This document shows, one piece after another, positions 1 through 6,424 of a DNA stretch of 6,424 bases. Location: positions 1-6,424 of the forward strand of contig JAFAPJ010000411.1 in the NCBI GenBank assembly GCA_019247255.1, read 5' to 3'. This stretch comes from Methylobacteriaceae bacterium (GTDB taxonomy: Bacteria > Pseudomonadota > Alphaproteobacteria > Rhizobiales > Beijerinckiaceae). How positions within the stretch are numbered: the stretch's first letter is position 1; the number at the start of each line of letters is the position of its first letter. Made by a program: the position numbers and the translations under genes. The notes beneath the pieces were generated by a model that saw only the letters and a program-made list of their open reading frames with translations, did no database searches and was not told where the DNA came from.

Positions 1-1699
1 CGCCGGAGACATGGGCATGCGGCAGATGTTGCCTGATCCAGCGCGCCGCATCGATGAACGCCACTCCGTAGCCGTTGTGCTCGTCCATGCCGGTGGCGAC
101 CGCGAAGATGTTCGGGTCGAAGATGATGTCCTCCGGCGGGAAGCCGACCTCCTCGGTCAGGATCCGGTAGGCGCGGGCGCAGATCTCGACCTTGCGGGCG
201 CGGGTATCGGCCTGTCCGGTCTCGTCGAAGGCCATCACCACGACGGCCGCGCCGTAATCGCGGCAGGTCCGGGCCTCGGCCTTGAACTTCTCCTCGCCCT
301 CCTTGAGCGAGATCGAGTTCACGATGGCCTTGCCCTGCACGCATCGAAGCCCGGCCTCGATCACGCTGAACTTGGACGAATCCACCATCACGGGCACGCG
401 GGCGATGTCGGGCTCGGCCGCCACGAGGTTCAGGAACTCGACCATGGCGCGCTCGGAATCGAGCAGGCCCTCGTCCATGTTGACGTCGATGATCTGGGCG
501 CCGCCCGCGACCTGGTCACGGGCGACGTCGAGGGCGGCCGCGTAGTCGCCCGCCGTGATGAGCTTGCGGAAGCGCGCCGAGCCCGTGACGTTCGTCCGCT
601 CGCCGATATTCACGAAGCGAATCGTGTCATCGAGCGTGAAGGGCTCGAGCCCGGAGAGCCGAAGCCGCGGCGCGACCGTCGGGACCGCGCGGGGCGCCTT
701 TCCGGCCACCGCGTCCGCCATCGCCCGGATGTGCTCGGGCGTCGTGCCGCAGCAGCCGCCGACGAGGTTCACGAGGCCCGAGGCCGCGAACTCGCCGATG
801 AGCGTCGCCGTCGCGTTCGGGCTTTCGTCGTAGAGGCCGAACTCGTTCGGCAGGCCGGCATTCGGATAGGCGCAGACGAGCGTGTCGGCGACGCGCGCGA
901 TCTCCGCCAGATGCGCGCGCATCTCGCGGGCGCCGAGGGCGCAATTCAACCCGACCGTGATCGGGTCGGCATGCCGGACCGAATGCCAGAAGGCCGTGGG
1001 CGTCTGGCCGGACAGGGTGCGGCCGGAGAGGTCCGTGATCGTCCCCGAGATCATGATCGGGCGCTCGAGCCCGGTCTCGCGGAAGACGGCGCGCGCCGCC
1101 GCGATCGCCGCCTTGGCGTTCAGCGTGTCGAAGATCGTCTCGATCAGGATGAGGTCGGCGCCGCCCTCGAGAAGCCCGCGCACCTGGTCGGCATAGGCGT
1201 CGCGCACCTCGTCGAATGTGACGGCCCGGAAGCCCGGATTGTTGACGTCCGGCGAGATCGAGAGTGTCCGGTTCGTCGGGCCGACCGCGCCCGCCACGAA
1301 GCGCCGCCGGCCGTCGCGCCGCTCGGCCTCTCGCGCCGCCTCGGAGGCGAGCCGTGCACCTTCCCGGTTCAGCTCGCGCACGATCGGCTCGAGCCCGTAA
1401 TCGGCCTGCGCGATCGATGTGCCCGAGAAGGTGTTGGTCTCCGCGATGTCCGCGCCCGCCAGGAAATAGCGCAGGTGGATGTCGCGCACCGCGCCCGGCT
1501 GCGTGAGGATCAGGAGGTCGTTGTTGCCCTTCAGATCATGCGCGTGATCGCGGAAGCGTTCGCCGCGGAAATCCGCTTCCGTCAGCCTCAGCGCCTGGAT
1601 CTCGGTCCCCATCGCGCCGTCGAGCACGAGGATGCGCTCGCGGGCGGCGGCCCGGAGCGCGGCGGCGATCTCAGCGCCGGTGGAGAGGTCGTTCGACAT
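1..1699 (-). CDS. metH: Cobalamin-dependent methionine synthase MetH, N-terminal 566 residues (C-terminus beyond the window)
   Basis: MetH transfers a methyl group from 5-methyltetrahydrofolate through cob(I)alamin to homocysteine, giving methionine in the cytoplasm. The frame is open to the left edge, so only the homocysteine-binding domain (about residues 20-330) and the first ~200 residues of the pterin-binding domain (from about 355) are visible. The start of the first domain carries [10 protein letters not shown] (26-35). The zinc ligands are C253 in GLNCALG and C316/C317 in [11 protein letters not shown], matching the C247/C310/C311 triad of the E. coli enzyme with a constant offset of 6. 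The pterin domain begins with [13 protein letters not shown] (362-374) and contains IIDVNMDEG (403-411). The cobalamin-binding and reactivation domains would follow outside the window and cannot be checked. The ATG at 1699 is chosen because a GGAAG lies 8 bases upstream and the N-terminus has the expected length. It is the last visible gene of the sahR-metF operon, 68 bp after orf76. Confidence 0.97.
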   Translation of the reverse strand, partial: MSNDLSTGAEIAAALRAAARERILVLDGAMGTEIQALRLTEADFRGERFRDHAHDLKGNNDLLILTQPGAVRDIHLRYFLAGADIAETNTFSGTSIAQADYGLEPIVRELNREGARLASEAAREAERRDGRRRFVAGAVGPTNRTLSISPDVNNPGFRAVTFDEVRDAYADQVRGLLEGGADLILIETIFDTLNAKAAIAAARAVFRETGLERPIMISGTITDLSGRTLSGQTPTAFWHSVRHADPITVGLNCALGAREMRAHLAEIARVADTLVCAYPNAGLPNEFGLYDESPNATATLIGEFAASGLVNLVGGCCGTTPEHIRAMADAVAGKAPRAVPTVAPRLRLSGLEPFTLDDTIRFVNIGERTNVTGSARFRKLITAGDYAAALDVARDQVAGGAQIIDVNMDEGLLDSERAMVEFLNLVAAEPDIARVPVMVDSSKFSVIEAGLRCVQGKAIVNSISLKEGEEKFKAEARTCRDYGAAVVVMAFDETGQADTRARKVEICARAYRILTEEVGFPPEDIIFDPNIFAVATGMDEHNGYGVAFIDAARWIRQHLPHAHVSG

Positions 1700-1767
1700 C
1701 GGTTCGTCTTCCGTGGCGGCCGGGTCGCGCGGCCGGCTTCGCCGTTTGCTTCGCTCGAGCGAGGAGA

Positions 1768-1998
1768 TCAGGCCTGGGCTTCGAGGGCGAGCAGGCGACG
1801 CTCGATCGCCTGCAGCTTGTCCTCGACCTCGGCGGCCGCATACCGCCCGAGGACAGATTCGCCGAAAGCCGCCGCGCGGACGCTCTCGAGTCGGTTTTCG
1901 ATCCGCTCGAAGCGGCGGTCGACCGCTTCGGTCAGCCGATCCAGATCGGCACGAAGCTCGCGCAGGTGGACCAGGACGAGGTTGTCAGGCTCCGCCAC
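1768..1998 (-). CDS. Small predicted coiled-coil protein, 76 aa, paralogue of the preceding orf83
   Basis: I do not recognise a named family with a known function. The protein is 76 residues, soluble, charged and almost entirely helical by composition, with heptad-like spacing of leucines and isoleucines (residues 7-40 and 57-73), so a coiled-coil oligomer is likely. It starts with GTG at 1998; a strong Shine-Dalgarno GGAGGA lies 5 bases upstream, which decides the start and argues that the frame is translated. It overlaps the end of orf83 by 14 bases. Its C-terminal segment [18 protein letters not shown] (52-69) plus LALE aligns without gaps to residues 56-77 of orf83 at 13 of 22 positions, so the two look like products of a tandem duplication. 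It has no cysteines, membrane segment or signal peptide. Its place between metF and metH suggests co-expression with methionine synthesis, but a link to that chemistry is only inference. It could instead be an unrelated passenger. Confidence 0.8.
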   Translation of the reverse strand: MAEPDNLVLVHLRELRADLDRLTEAVDRRFERIENRLESVRAAAFGESVLGRYAAAEVEDKLQAIERRLLALEAQA

Positions 1999-2236
1999 TA
2001 TGTTCCTCCAGCGCTTTCAGGCGCATCTCGATCGTCCTCAGCCGGTTGCGGATCCGGGCGGCTGCGTAGCGTCGGGTAAGCTCGCGCCTGATCGTCGGCT
2101 CGTCGAGCTGCAGAAGCCGGGCGGTCACACGATCGAGCTCAGCCGGATCCTGGCTCGCCGCCGAGGCCGCCATCGCGGCCTTCAGCTCCTCGAAATCCGC
2201 GCGTAACCGGTCGAGCTCCTTCATATCCGGTGTCAC
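1985..2236 (-). CDS. Small predicted coiled-coil protein, 83 aa, paralogue of the following orf76
   Basis: An unrecognised protein of up to 83 residues, charged and helical, with an N-terminal heptad stretch (about residues 5-24: MKELDRLRADFEELKAAM and on), a short S/A/Q/D/P linker (25-32), and a C-terminal helix RYAAARIRNRLRTIEMRL (56-73) followed by KALEE. That C-terminal helix is shared with orf76. The GTG at 2236 overlaps the metF stop as GTGA, the usual arrangement for translational coupling. An in-frame ATG at 2224 (residue 5) is the alternative start; neither has a strong Shine-Dalgarno, so coupling to metF probably drives translation. It has no membrane segment, signal peptide or metal-binding motif. 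Its tight packing against metF and orf76 indicates one transcript. The function is unknown. A homo- or hetero-oligomer with orf76 is plausible from the shared helix, but nothing in the sequence proves it. Confidence 0.78.
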   Translation of the reverse strand: MTPDMKELDRLRADFEELKAAMAASAASQDPAELDRVTARLLQLDEPTIRRELTRRYAAARIRNRLRTIEMRLKALEEHSGGA

Positions 2237-3150
2237 GCGGCGGCCCGGGCCGGCTCGTCGGCCAGCTGGCCACGAAGCCCGAGCAGGTGGCAGATCGCGT
2301 AGACCAGATCGGCGCGGTTCATGGTGTAGAAATGGAGCTCGCCGACCCCGCGATCTACGAGGTCGAGCACCTGCTCGGCCGCGACCGCGGCCGCGATCAG
2401 CTTGCGGGTCTCCACGTCGCCCTCCAGGCCCTCGAAGCGCTGCGCGAGCCAGTCCGGGATCGTGGCGCCGGCCCGCTCCGCGAAGGAGCGCGCCTGCTTG
2501 AAGTTCTGGACGGGCAGGATGCCCGGGACGATCGGGATGTCGATGCCCCGCGCCCGGACCCGATCGAGAAAGCGCAGATAAAGGTCGTTGTCGAAGAAGA
2601 ACTGGGTGATGGCCCGGGTCGCACCCGCATCGACCTTGGCCTGGAGCGCGTCGAGGTCGGCATCGAGCGAGGCGGTCTCGGGGTGCCGCTCGGGATAGGC
2701 CGAGACGGAAACCTCGAAATCGCCGATGCGCCGGATGGCCGCCACGAGATCGCAGGTCTGCTCGTAGCCGCCGGGATGCGGCTCGTAGCGGGTGCCGAGC
2801 CCGCCGACCGGATCGCCTCGCAGGGCCACGACGTGACGGACGCCCGCGTCCCAGTAGGAACGGACCACGTCATCCACCTCGTCCCGCGTGGCGGCGACGC
2901 AGGTGAGATGCGCGGCCGGCTTCAAGGCCGTCTCGCGCACGATCCGGGCGACCGTGTTGTGCGTCCGCTCGCGGGTCGAGCCGCCCGCCCCGTAGGTGAC
3001 CGACACGAAGCTCGGGCCAAGGGGCGCGAGCCGCTCGATCGCGCTCCAGAGGTTCGCCTCCATCTCGGCGGTCTTGGGCGGGAAGAACTCGAAAGAGACC
3101 CGGACGGGCCGCGTCGAGTGCCGGCTCGGCCGGAAGGCGATCGGGGACAT
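2233..3150 (-). CDS. metF: Methylenetetrahydrofolate reductase MetF
   Basis: MetF is a cytoplasmic flavoenzyme (FAD, NADH-type in bacteria) that reduces 5,10-methylenetetrahydrofolate to 5-methyltetrahydrofolate, the methyl donor used by MetH encoded further down the same operon. The 305 residues are the normal bacterial length for a single TIM-barrel domain. Visible signatures are FEFFPPK (20-26), where E21 corresponds to the catalytic glutamate; VTYGAGGST (51-59); HLTC (81-84); LRGDP (110-114), where D113 corresponds to the flavin-tuning aspartate; ITQFFFDN, which contributes the folate-binding glutamine; and the C-terminal HFYTMNR. The ATG at 3150 shares its A with the sahR TGA (TGATG), and a GAGG lies 7 bases upstream, so it is translationally coupled to sahR and has its own ribosome binding site. 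Its stop overlaps the GTG start of orf83. The family assignment is secure. Confidence 0.97.
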   Translation of the reverse strand: MSPIAFRPSRHSTRPVRVSFEFFPPKTAEMEANLWSAIERLAPLGPSFVSVTYGAGGSTRERTHNTVARIVRETALKPAAHLTCVAATRDEVDDVVRSYWDAGVRHVVALRGDPVGGLGTRYEPHPGGYEQTCDLVAAIRRIGDFEVSVSAYPERHPETASLDADLDALQAKVDAGATRAITQFFFDNDLYLRFLDRVRARGIDIPIVPGILPVQNFKQARSFAERAGATIPDWLAQRFEGLEGDVETRKLIAAAVAAEQVLDLVDRGVGELHFYTMNRADLVYAICHLLGLRGQLADEPARAAA

Positions 3151-4148
3151 CAGGCGACCTCGCGCAAGGAGCCGGCCGGCGCGGCGGCGTCACGCCGATC
3201 CGTCGCGAGCCAGAGGGAGACGGTGAGCTTGCCCGCGGCTTCGTCGGGCGGCGGCAGGTCGCGCGTCAGGCCGACGGTCAGCCCGGCCTCGGCCAGCCAT
3301 TCGACGAACTGGCCCGGAGCGAAGCCGAGACGGCGGTGGGCCTGCGTCTCGCGCAGGAACTCGAGCCCGTGCGGCGCGAAATCGACCACGAGGAGCCGCC
3401 CGCCAGGCGCAACCAGGCGCGCAGCCTCGGCGAGCGCGCGGGCCGGGTCGTCCAGATAGTGCAGGACCTGATGCACGACGACGAGGTCGAAGCTCTCGCG
3501 GGGCAGGGGCGGCGCGTAGACGTCGCCCTGCCGGAGCTCGACCCGGGTCAGGCCGGCTCGTCCGAGATTGGCGCGCGCCACGGACAGCATGGCGGGACTG
3601 CTGTCGAGCCCGACGGCGCGGTCAGCCTGCCCGGCGAGCAGCTGGAGGATCCGTCCCGTCCCGGTGCCGACGTCGAGGAGCGTCCGCACTTGGTCCGGTC
3701 CGACCGCCTCGAGGATCGCGGTCTCGACCGCCTCCTCCGAGACCTGGAGGGAGCGCGTCCGGTCCCATTGGGGCGCGAGCCGCGCGAAGAACGCCTGGGC
3801 GGCGGCGGCGCGCTGGGTCCGGACGGCCGCGAGACGCTCGCGATCGTCGGCGAGCCGCCGGTCGCCCGGCGCGAGAGCCGCCAGGATCGGCGCCACCAGC
3901 GCGCGCGGGGCCGAGCCGTCCGCGAGACGAAAGAAGGCCCAGGCGCCCTCGCGGTGCCGGCTCACGATGCCGGCCTCCACGAGAAGCTTCAGGTGGCGCG
4001 AGATGCGCGGCTGGGACTGCCCGAGGATGTCGGTGAGGTCCGAGACGGACAGCTCGCCGGCCGCGAGCAGGGCGAGAATGCGCAGGCGCGTGTCTTCCGA
4101 CGCGGCCCGCAAGACCGCGAGGGCCGCCTCGAGCCCGAGGCTCGCCAT
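3150..4148 (-). CDS. sahR: SahR-type regulator: ArsR-family helix-turn-helix fused to a SAM-methyltransferase-like domain
   Basis: The protein has two domains: an ArsR-type winged helix (about residues 8-75, recognition helix near QPRISRHLKLL, 46-56) and a class I methyltransferase-like domain (about 115-310) with motif I LLDVGTGTGR (157-166) and the acidic D182 in VGLDSSPAML. The positions where metal-sensing ArsR proteins have ELCVCDL read ELSVSDL here (32-38), so arsenite or metal sensing is unlikely. In Proteobacteria SahR is a known ArsR-family repressor of SAM-cycle genes whose methyltransferase-related domain senses S-adenosylhomocysteine. Heading a metF–metH operon behind a palindromic operator fits this role exactly. 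I chose the ATG at 4148 (332 aa): the frame extends to 4208 and has another ATG at 4172, but that codon lies inside the operator with no Shine-Dalgarno. The chosen ATG has only a GGTGAG abutting it, so the start is not certain. Negative autoregulation is inferred. Residual methyltransferase activity cannot be excluded from sequence. Confidence 0.88.
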   Translation of the reverse strand: MASLGLEAALAVLRAASEDTRLRILALLAAGELSVSDLTDILGQSQPRISRHLKLLVEAGIVSRHREGAWAFFRLADGSAPRALVAPILAALAPGDRRLADDRERLAAVRTQRAAAAQAFFARLAPQWDRTRSLQVSEEAVETAILEAVGPDQVRTLLDVGTGTGRILQLLAGQADRAVGLDSSPAMLSVARANLGRAGLTRVELRQGDVYAPPLPRESFDLVVVHQVLHYLDDPARALAEAARLVAPGGRLLVVDFAPHGLEFLRETQAHRRLGFAPGQFVEWLAEAGLTVGLTRDLPPPDEAAGKLTVSLWLATDRRDAAAPAGSLREVA

Positions 4149-4166
4149 CTCACCATGCGCCAAAGC

Positions 4167-4190
4167 AGACATAAAGATATGTTTATGTCT
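4167..4190. promoter_or_regulatory. Predicted SahR operator, 24-bp inverted repeat
   Basis: The arms AGACATAAA (4167-4175) and TTTATGTCT (4182-4190) are perfect reverse complements around the 6-bp centre GATATG. Eleven of the twelve symmetric base pairs match; only 4176/4181 breaks symmetry. The element is strikingly AT-rich in very GC-rich DNA. It lies 19 bp upstream of the chosen sahR ATG, and an ATAAAGATAT-like core fits what I recall of SahR sites. Binding here would block the promoter of the whole sahR-metF-orf83-orf76-metH operon, and SAH would be expected to release it. The palindrome is seen directly; the binding protein is inferred from context. Confidence 0.85.
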
Positions 4191-4208
4191 ATTTGGGCGA
4201 GAGCGCAA
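4180..4208 (-). promoter_or_regulatory. Candidate sigma-70-type promoter of the sahR-metF-metH operon
   Basis: On the minus strand TTGCGC (4208-4203) is followed after 17 bases by TAAACA (4185-4180), a weak -35/-10 pair. The putative -10 falls within the operator, which would explain repression by occlusion. The -10 matches the consensus poorly; TATCTT (4179-4174) is an alternative -10 but lacks a well-spaced -35. Transcription start mapping would settle it. Confidence 0.3.
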
Positions 4209-4247
4209 GCCGGTCGAAGCGCCGTCCCAATCTCAGGCCCGTCGCGA

Positions 4248-5591
4248 TCAGACAGCCTGGCCGAACAGATCGTAATCGTCGCTTCGGTCGACCTTCACGG
4301 TTACGAGGTCGCCGACCCGGAGAGGGCGACGCGAGGCGACGTGGACGGCGCCGTCGATCTCGGGTGCGTCGAACCTGGAGCGCCCTTTCGCGACCGGGCC
4401 GGACGCCTCGTCGATGAGAACGGGGAGGCGGCGTCCGACCAGCCGGGCCAGCCGCTTGCGGCTGATCTCGCGCTGCGCCGCCATCAGCCGACGCCAGCGG
4501 CTCTCCTTCACCTCCGCGGGCACGGGATCGGCCAGCTCGTTCGCCGGCGCACCGGCCACCGGCTCGAACTTGAAGCAGCCGACGCGGTCGAGCTTCGCCT
4601 CTTGGAGCCAGCCGACGAGGAGCTCGAAATCCTCCTCGGTCTCGCCCGGAAAGCCGACGATGAAGGTCGAGCGGATCGCCAGGTCCGGGCAGATCTCGCG
4701 CCAGGCGCGGATGCGCTCGAGCGTCTTCTCCTGCCGTCCGGGCCGGCGCATCGCCTTCAGGACCGCCGGAGAGGCGTGCTGGAACGGGATGTCGAGATAG
4801 GGCAGCACCCGCCCCTCGGCCATGAGCGGGATCACCTCGTCCACATGCGGGTAGGGGTAGACGTAGTGGAGCCGGATCCAGGCTCCGAGCGAGCCGAGCT
4901 CCTTGGCGAGGTCGTAGAAGCGGGCCCGGACGGTGCGATCGGCCCATTGGCTCTCCGCGTAGCGCAGGTCGAGGCCATAGGCGCTCGTGTCCTGGGACAC
5001 GACGAGAAGCTCCTTCACCCCGGCCCGCACGAGCTTCTCGGCCTCGCGCAGCACGTCCCCGGCCGGGCGGCTCACGAGGTCGCCGCGCAGCCGCGGGATG
5101 ATGCAGAAGGAGCAGCGGTTGTTGCAGCCCTCGGAGATCTTGAGATACGCGTAGTGTCGCGGCGTGAGCTTGACGCCCTGCGGCGGCAGAAGGTCGAGAA
5201 ACGGGTCGTGCGCCGGCGGTGCGGCCGCGTGGACCGCGTCGAGCACGCTCTCGTATTGCTGCGGGCCGGTGACCGCGAGGACGTCCGGGAAGCGCTCGCG
5301 GATGAGCCCCGGCTCGGCCCCCATGCAGCCCGTGACGATGACGCGGCCGTTCTCGGCCATGGCCTCGCCGATCGCGCCGAGGGACTCGGCCTTGGCGCTG
5401 TCCAGGAACCCGCAGGTATTGACGATGACGAGGTCGGCGCCGTCATGGCGCTTCGAGAGCTCGTAGCCCTCGGCGCGCAGCCGCGTGATGATGCGCTCCG
5501 AATCGACGAGCGCCTTCGGGCAGCCGAGCGATACGAACGAGACTTTCGGGGCGCCGGCCGCGCTCCGCTCCGCCTTCGGAAGGCCTGTCAT
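4248..5591 (-). CDS. rimO: Ribosomal protein S12 methylthiotransferase RimO (radical SAM)
   Basis: RimO adds a methylthio group to the beta-carbon of the conserved aspartate of ribosomal protein S12 (position 88/89), using two iron-sulfur clusters and SAM. The 447 residues show all three domains. The N-terminal methylthiotransferase domain has cluster cysteines C24 ([13 protein letters not shown]), C60 (VNTCGF) and C89 (TGCMGAEPG), with the 36- and 29-residue spacings found in E. coli RimO. The radical-SAM domain has C156/C160/C163 in [20 protein letters not shown]-terminal TRAM domain (about 385-447) contains VLIDEASG and ends [10 protein letters not shown]. The [12 protein letters not shown] signature separates RimO from MiaB. 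The ATG at 5591 has only a weak, too-close AGG upstream, but the N-terminal length agrees with the family. RimO lies 99 bp upstream of sahR on the same strand and is divergent from tRNA-Trp–secE–nusG. It has no operator like that of sahR in front, so I infer separate transcription. Confidence 0.97.
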   Translation of the reverse strand: MTGLPKAERSAAGAPKVSFVSLGCPKALVDSERIITRLRAEGYELSKRHDGADLVIVNTCGFLDSAKAESLGAIGEAMAENGRVIVTGCMGAEPGLIRERFPDVLAVTGPQQYESVLDAVHAAAPPAHDPFLDLLPPQGVKLTPRHYAYLKISEGCNNRCSFCIIPRLRGDLVSRPAGDVLREAEKLVRAGVKELLVVSQDTSAYGLDLRYAESQWADRTVRARFYDLAKELGSLGAWIRLHYVYPYPHVDEVIPLMAEGRVLPYLDIPFQHASPAVLKAMRRPGRQEKTLERIRAWREICPDLAIRSTFIVGFPGETEEDFELLVGWLQEAKLDRVGCFKFEPVAGAPANELADPVPAEVKESRWRRLMAAQREISRKRLARLVGRRLPVLIDEASGPVAKGRSRFDAPEIDGAVHVASRRPLRVGDLVTVKVDRSDDYDLFGQAV

Positions 5592-5745
5592 CCTGTGATC
5601 CCGGGATACGCGGCCGCCGTCGAGCGGGGGACGGCGGGCAGGCGCGGACCCGCCATTTAGGCGCCGCCGCCCCGGGCGGCAATGGGAAGCCCTGGCGTCG
5701 GGCCGGGCACGATGGTAGACGCGGGGCTCCGGCGGCCCCGGCCGC
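5592..5745. other. Divergent intergenic region between rimO and tRNA-Trp
   Basis: These 154 bp must hold the promoters for rimO (minus) and tRNA-Trp–secE–nusG (plus), but no convincing -35/-10 pair is readable in the GC-rich sequence. A palindrome GCCGCCC-c-GGGCGGC (5666-5680) stands out but has no T-run. The tuf gene that often precedes tRNA-Trp in Proteobacteria is absent here. Confidence 0.5.
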
Positions 5746-5822
5746 AGGAGTGTAGCTCAACTGGTCAGAGCACCGGTCTCCAAAACCGGGGGTTGGGGGT
5801 TCGAGTCCCTCCACTCCTGCCA
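5746..5822 (+). tRNA. trpT: tRNA-Trp (anticodon CCA)
   Basis: A complete cloverleaf can be folded by hand. The acceptor stem AGGAGTG (5746-5752) pairs with CACTCCT (5812-5818), followed by discriminator G and an encoded CCA (5820-5822). The D arm is GCTC/GAGC. The anticodon stem is CCGGT/ACCGG with loop CTCCAAA, placing anticodon CCA at 5780-5782. The variable loop is 5 nt, and the T arm is GGGGG-TTCGAGT-CCCTC with one G-U pair. A single tRNA-Trp directly upstream of secE-nusG is the classical arrangement in Proteobacteria, supporting both identity and strand. Confidence 0.97.
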
Positions 5823-5967
5823 GCGGCGCCCTTCGTGGGGCGGCGGCTGCGGGTCGACAAGGATTTGATTTCCCGCTAACAGGTTCCATCTCACGCCAAG
5901 CTGGGGGATGGGGCGCGGTCAGCCGGGCGGCTGCCGCGCCGTCTTGCTTGGCCGGACGAACGAAGCC

Positions 5968-6210
5968 ATGTCGAAGATCTCTGCCACCCGCCAGAGCGGG
6001 GTCGAGAAGCGCAAGCCGCGGGTGAGCCCGCTCGAGTTCCTGGCCCAGGTCAGGGCGGAAGGCGAGAAGGTCACCTGGCCGACCCGCAAGGAGACCCTCG
6101 TCACGAGCGCGATGGTGTTCGTGATGGTCGTGGTCGCGAGCGCCTTCTTCCTGTTCACGGATTTCGTGCTGCAGAAGCTCGTGGGCCTCGTCCTCGGGAT
6201 CGGAGGCTGA
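5968..6210 (+). CDS. secE: Preprotein translocase subunit SecE
   Basis: SecE is the small essential subunit that clamps SecY in the SecYEG translocon of the inner membrane. The 80-residue protein has a basic N-terminal tail (residues 1-18, four K and three R), an amphipathic helix (SPLEFLAQVRAEGEKV, 20-35), the signature VTWPTRKET (35-43), and one transmembrane helix (about 44-63, with MVFVMVVVASAFFLF). One membrane span is normal for SecE outside the enterobacteria. The ATG at 5968 was chosen because it is the first ATG close to the family-like sequence; the frame is open up to an ATG at 5908, but the added segment has no family features. A GTG at 6022 would give 62 residues, nearer the usual alphaproteobacterial length. 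None of these starts has a strong Shine-Dalgarno. It lies 145 bp after tRNA-Trp and 11 bp before nusG. Confidence 0.95.
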   Translation: MSKISATRQSGVEKRKPRVSPLEFLAQVRAEGEKVTWPTRKETLVTSAMVFVMVVVASAFFLFTDFVLQKLVGLVLGIGG

Positions 6211-6221
6211 AAGCGAACACG

Positions 6222-6424
6222 ATGGCGAAGCGCTGGTACATCGTCCACGCCTATTCCAACTTCGAGGACAAGGTCGCCAAGGATCTCCGGACGCTCGCGG
6301 ATCAGCGCGGGCTCGGCGACCGGTTCGAGGAGATCCTGGTCCCAAAGGAGAAGCGCGTTGAGGTGCGCCGCGGCCGTAAGGTCGAGGCCGACCACAAGTT
6401 CTTCCCGGGCTACGTCCTGGTCCG
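6222..6424 (+). CDS. nusG: Transcription termination/antitermination factor NusG, N-terminal 67 codons (cut by the window edge)
   Basis: NusG binds RNA polymerase through its N-terminal NGN domain, increases processivity, and links transcription to Rho or to the ribosome through a C-terminal KOW domain. Only the NGN part is visible: KRWYIVHAYSNFEDKVA (3-19), the conserved ILVPKEKRVEVRRGRK (38-53) and KFFPGYVLV (59-67), all typical of NusG. The paralogue RfaH is unlikely given the position right after secE. The ATG at 6222 lies 11 bp after the secE stop. The GGAGG nearest to it (6202-6206) is 15 bases upstream, too far for a standard Shine-Dalgarno, so coupling to secE translation probably helps. 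The KOW domain lies outside the window. Confidence 0.96.
   Translation, partial: MAKRWYIVHAYSNFEDKVAKDLRTLADQRGLGDRFEEILVPKEKRVEVRRGRKVEADHKFFPGYVLV

Noticed and set aside
1700..1767. Possible cobalamin or SAM/SAH riboswitch before metH
   Set aside because: The 68-bp gap is too short for a cobalamin riboswitch, and I see none of the conserved core boxes. The operon already has a protein operator at its head.
11..2206. 731-codon plus-strand open frame antisense to metH and the two small genes
   Set aside because: It is the complementary shadow of metH, which has full family motifs on the minus strand. The translation is low-complexity, Arg/Asp/Gly/Ala-rich, and resembles no family; long antisense frames are expected at this GC content.
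3336..5660. 774-codon plus-strand open frame antisense to sahR and rimO, and a 409-codon one at 2230-3459 antisense to metF
   Set aside because: Both run across several well-supported minus-strand genes and their intergenic gaps, with biased composition and no recognisable domain, so they are GC-driven artefacts.
5666..5680. GCCGCCC/GGGCGGC palindrome considered as a terminator
   Set aside because: There is no following T-run on either strand and no gene ending next to it; such GC palindromes arise easily in this base composition.
5827..5842. Hairpin after tRNA-Trp considered as a rho-independent terminator
   Set aside because: The stem is only 5 bp and is followed by GC-rich sequence rather than Ts; downstream secE makes read-through more likely.
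5443..6345. 300-codon minus-strand frame over rimO's start, tRNA-Trp and secE
   Set aside because: It would pass straight through a tRNA gene and secE; the translation is proline/arginine-rich with no family features.

Overview
The window is GC-rich chromosomal DNA from a proteobacterium, most likely an alphaproteobacterium of the Hyphomicrobiales (Rhizobiales). The evidence is the high-GC codon use, the tRNA-Trp–secE–nusG order, the character of SecE and NusG, and a methionine operon led by an ArsR–methyltransferase fusion regulator. I cannot fix the genus. All genes look intact except the two cut by the window edges (metH at the left, nusG at the right).

Left two thirds (1-4208, minus strand): a compact methionine/SAM-cycle operon read right to left as sahR – metF – orf83 – orf76 – metH. 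sahR and metF share one base (TGATG). metF and orf83 overlap by 4 bases (GTGA). orf83 and orf76 overlap by 14 bases. metH follows after 68 bp. A near-perfect 24-bp palindrome (4167-4190) lies just upstream of the likely sahR start and is the obvious operator. MetF makes 5-methyltetrahydrofolate and MetH uses it to remethylate homocysteine. SahR is predicted to sense S-adenosylhomocysteine through a degenerate methyltransferase domain and to relieve repression when SAH builds up. Between metF and metH sit two small coiled-coil proteins that are tandem paralogues of each other and have no function I can name; they are the most open question here.

Middle (4248-5591, minus strand): rimO, the radical-SAM methylthiotransferase that modifies ribosomal protein S12, with all six cluster cysteines present.

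Right end (5746-6424, plus strand, divergent from rimO): a tRNA-Trp(CCA) gene with encoded CCA, then secE and the start of nusG, the classical head of the transcription/translation/secretion cluster that normally runs on into the ribosomal protein genes rplK/rplA.

There are no mobile elements, CRISPR arrays or phage genes. Several very long plus-strand open frames lie antisense to the operon and to rimO; they are GC-driven shadows, not genes. I see no clear sign of a new defence or mobile system. The findings concern the operator, the fusion regulator, the paired small proteins and a few start-site questions.
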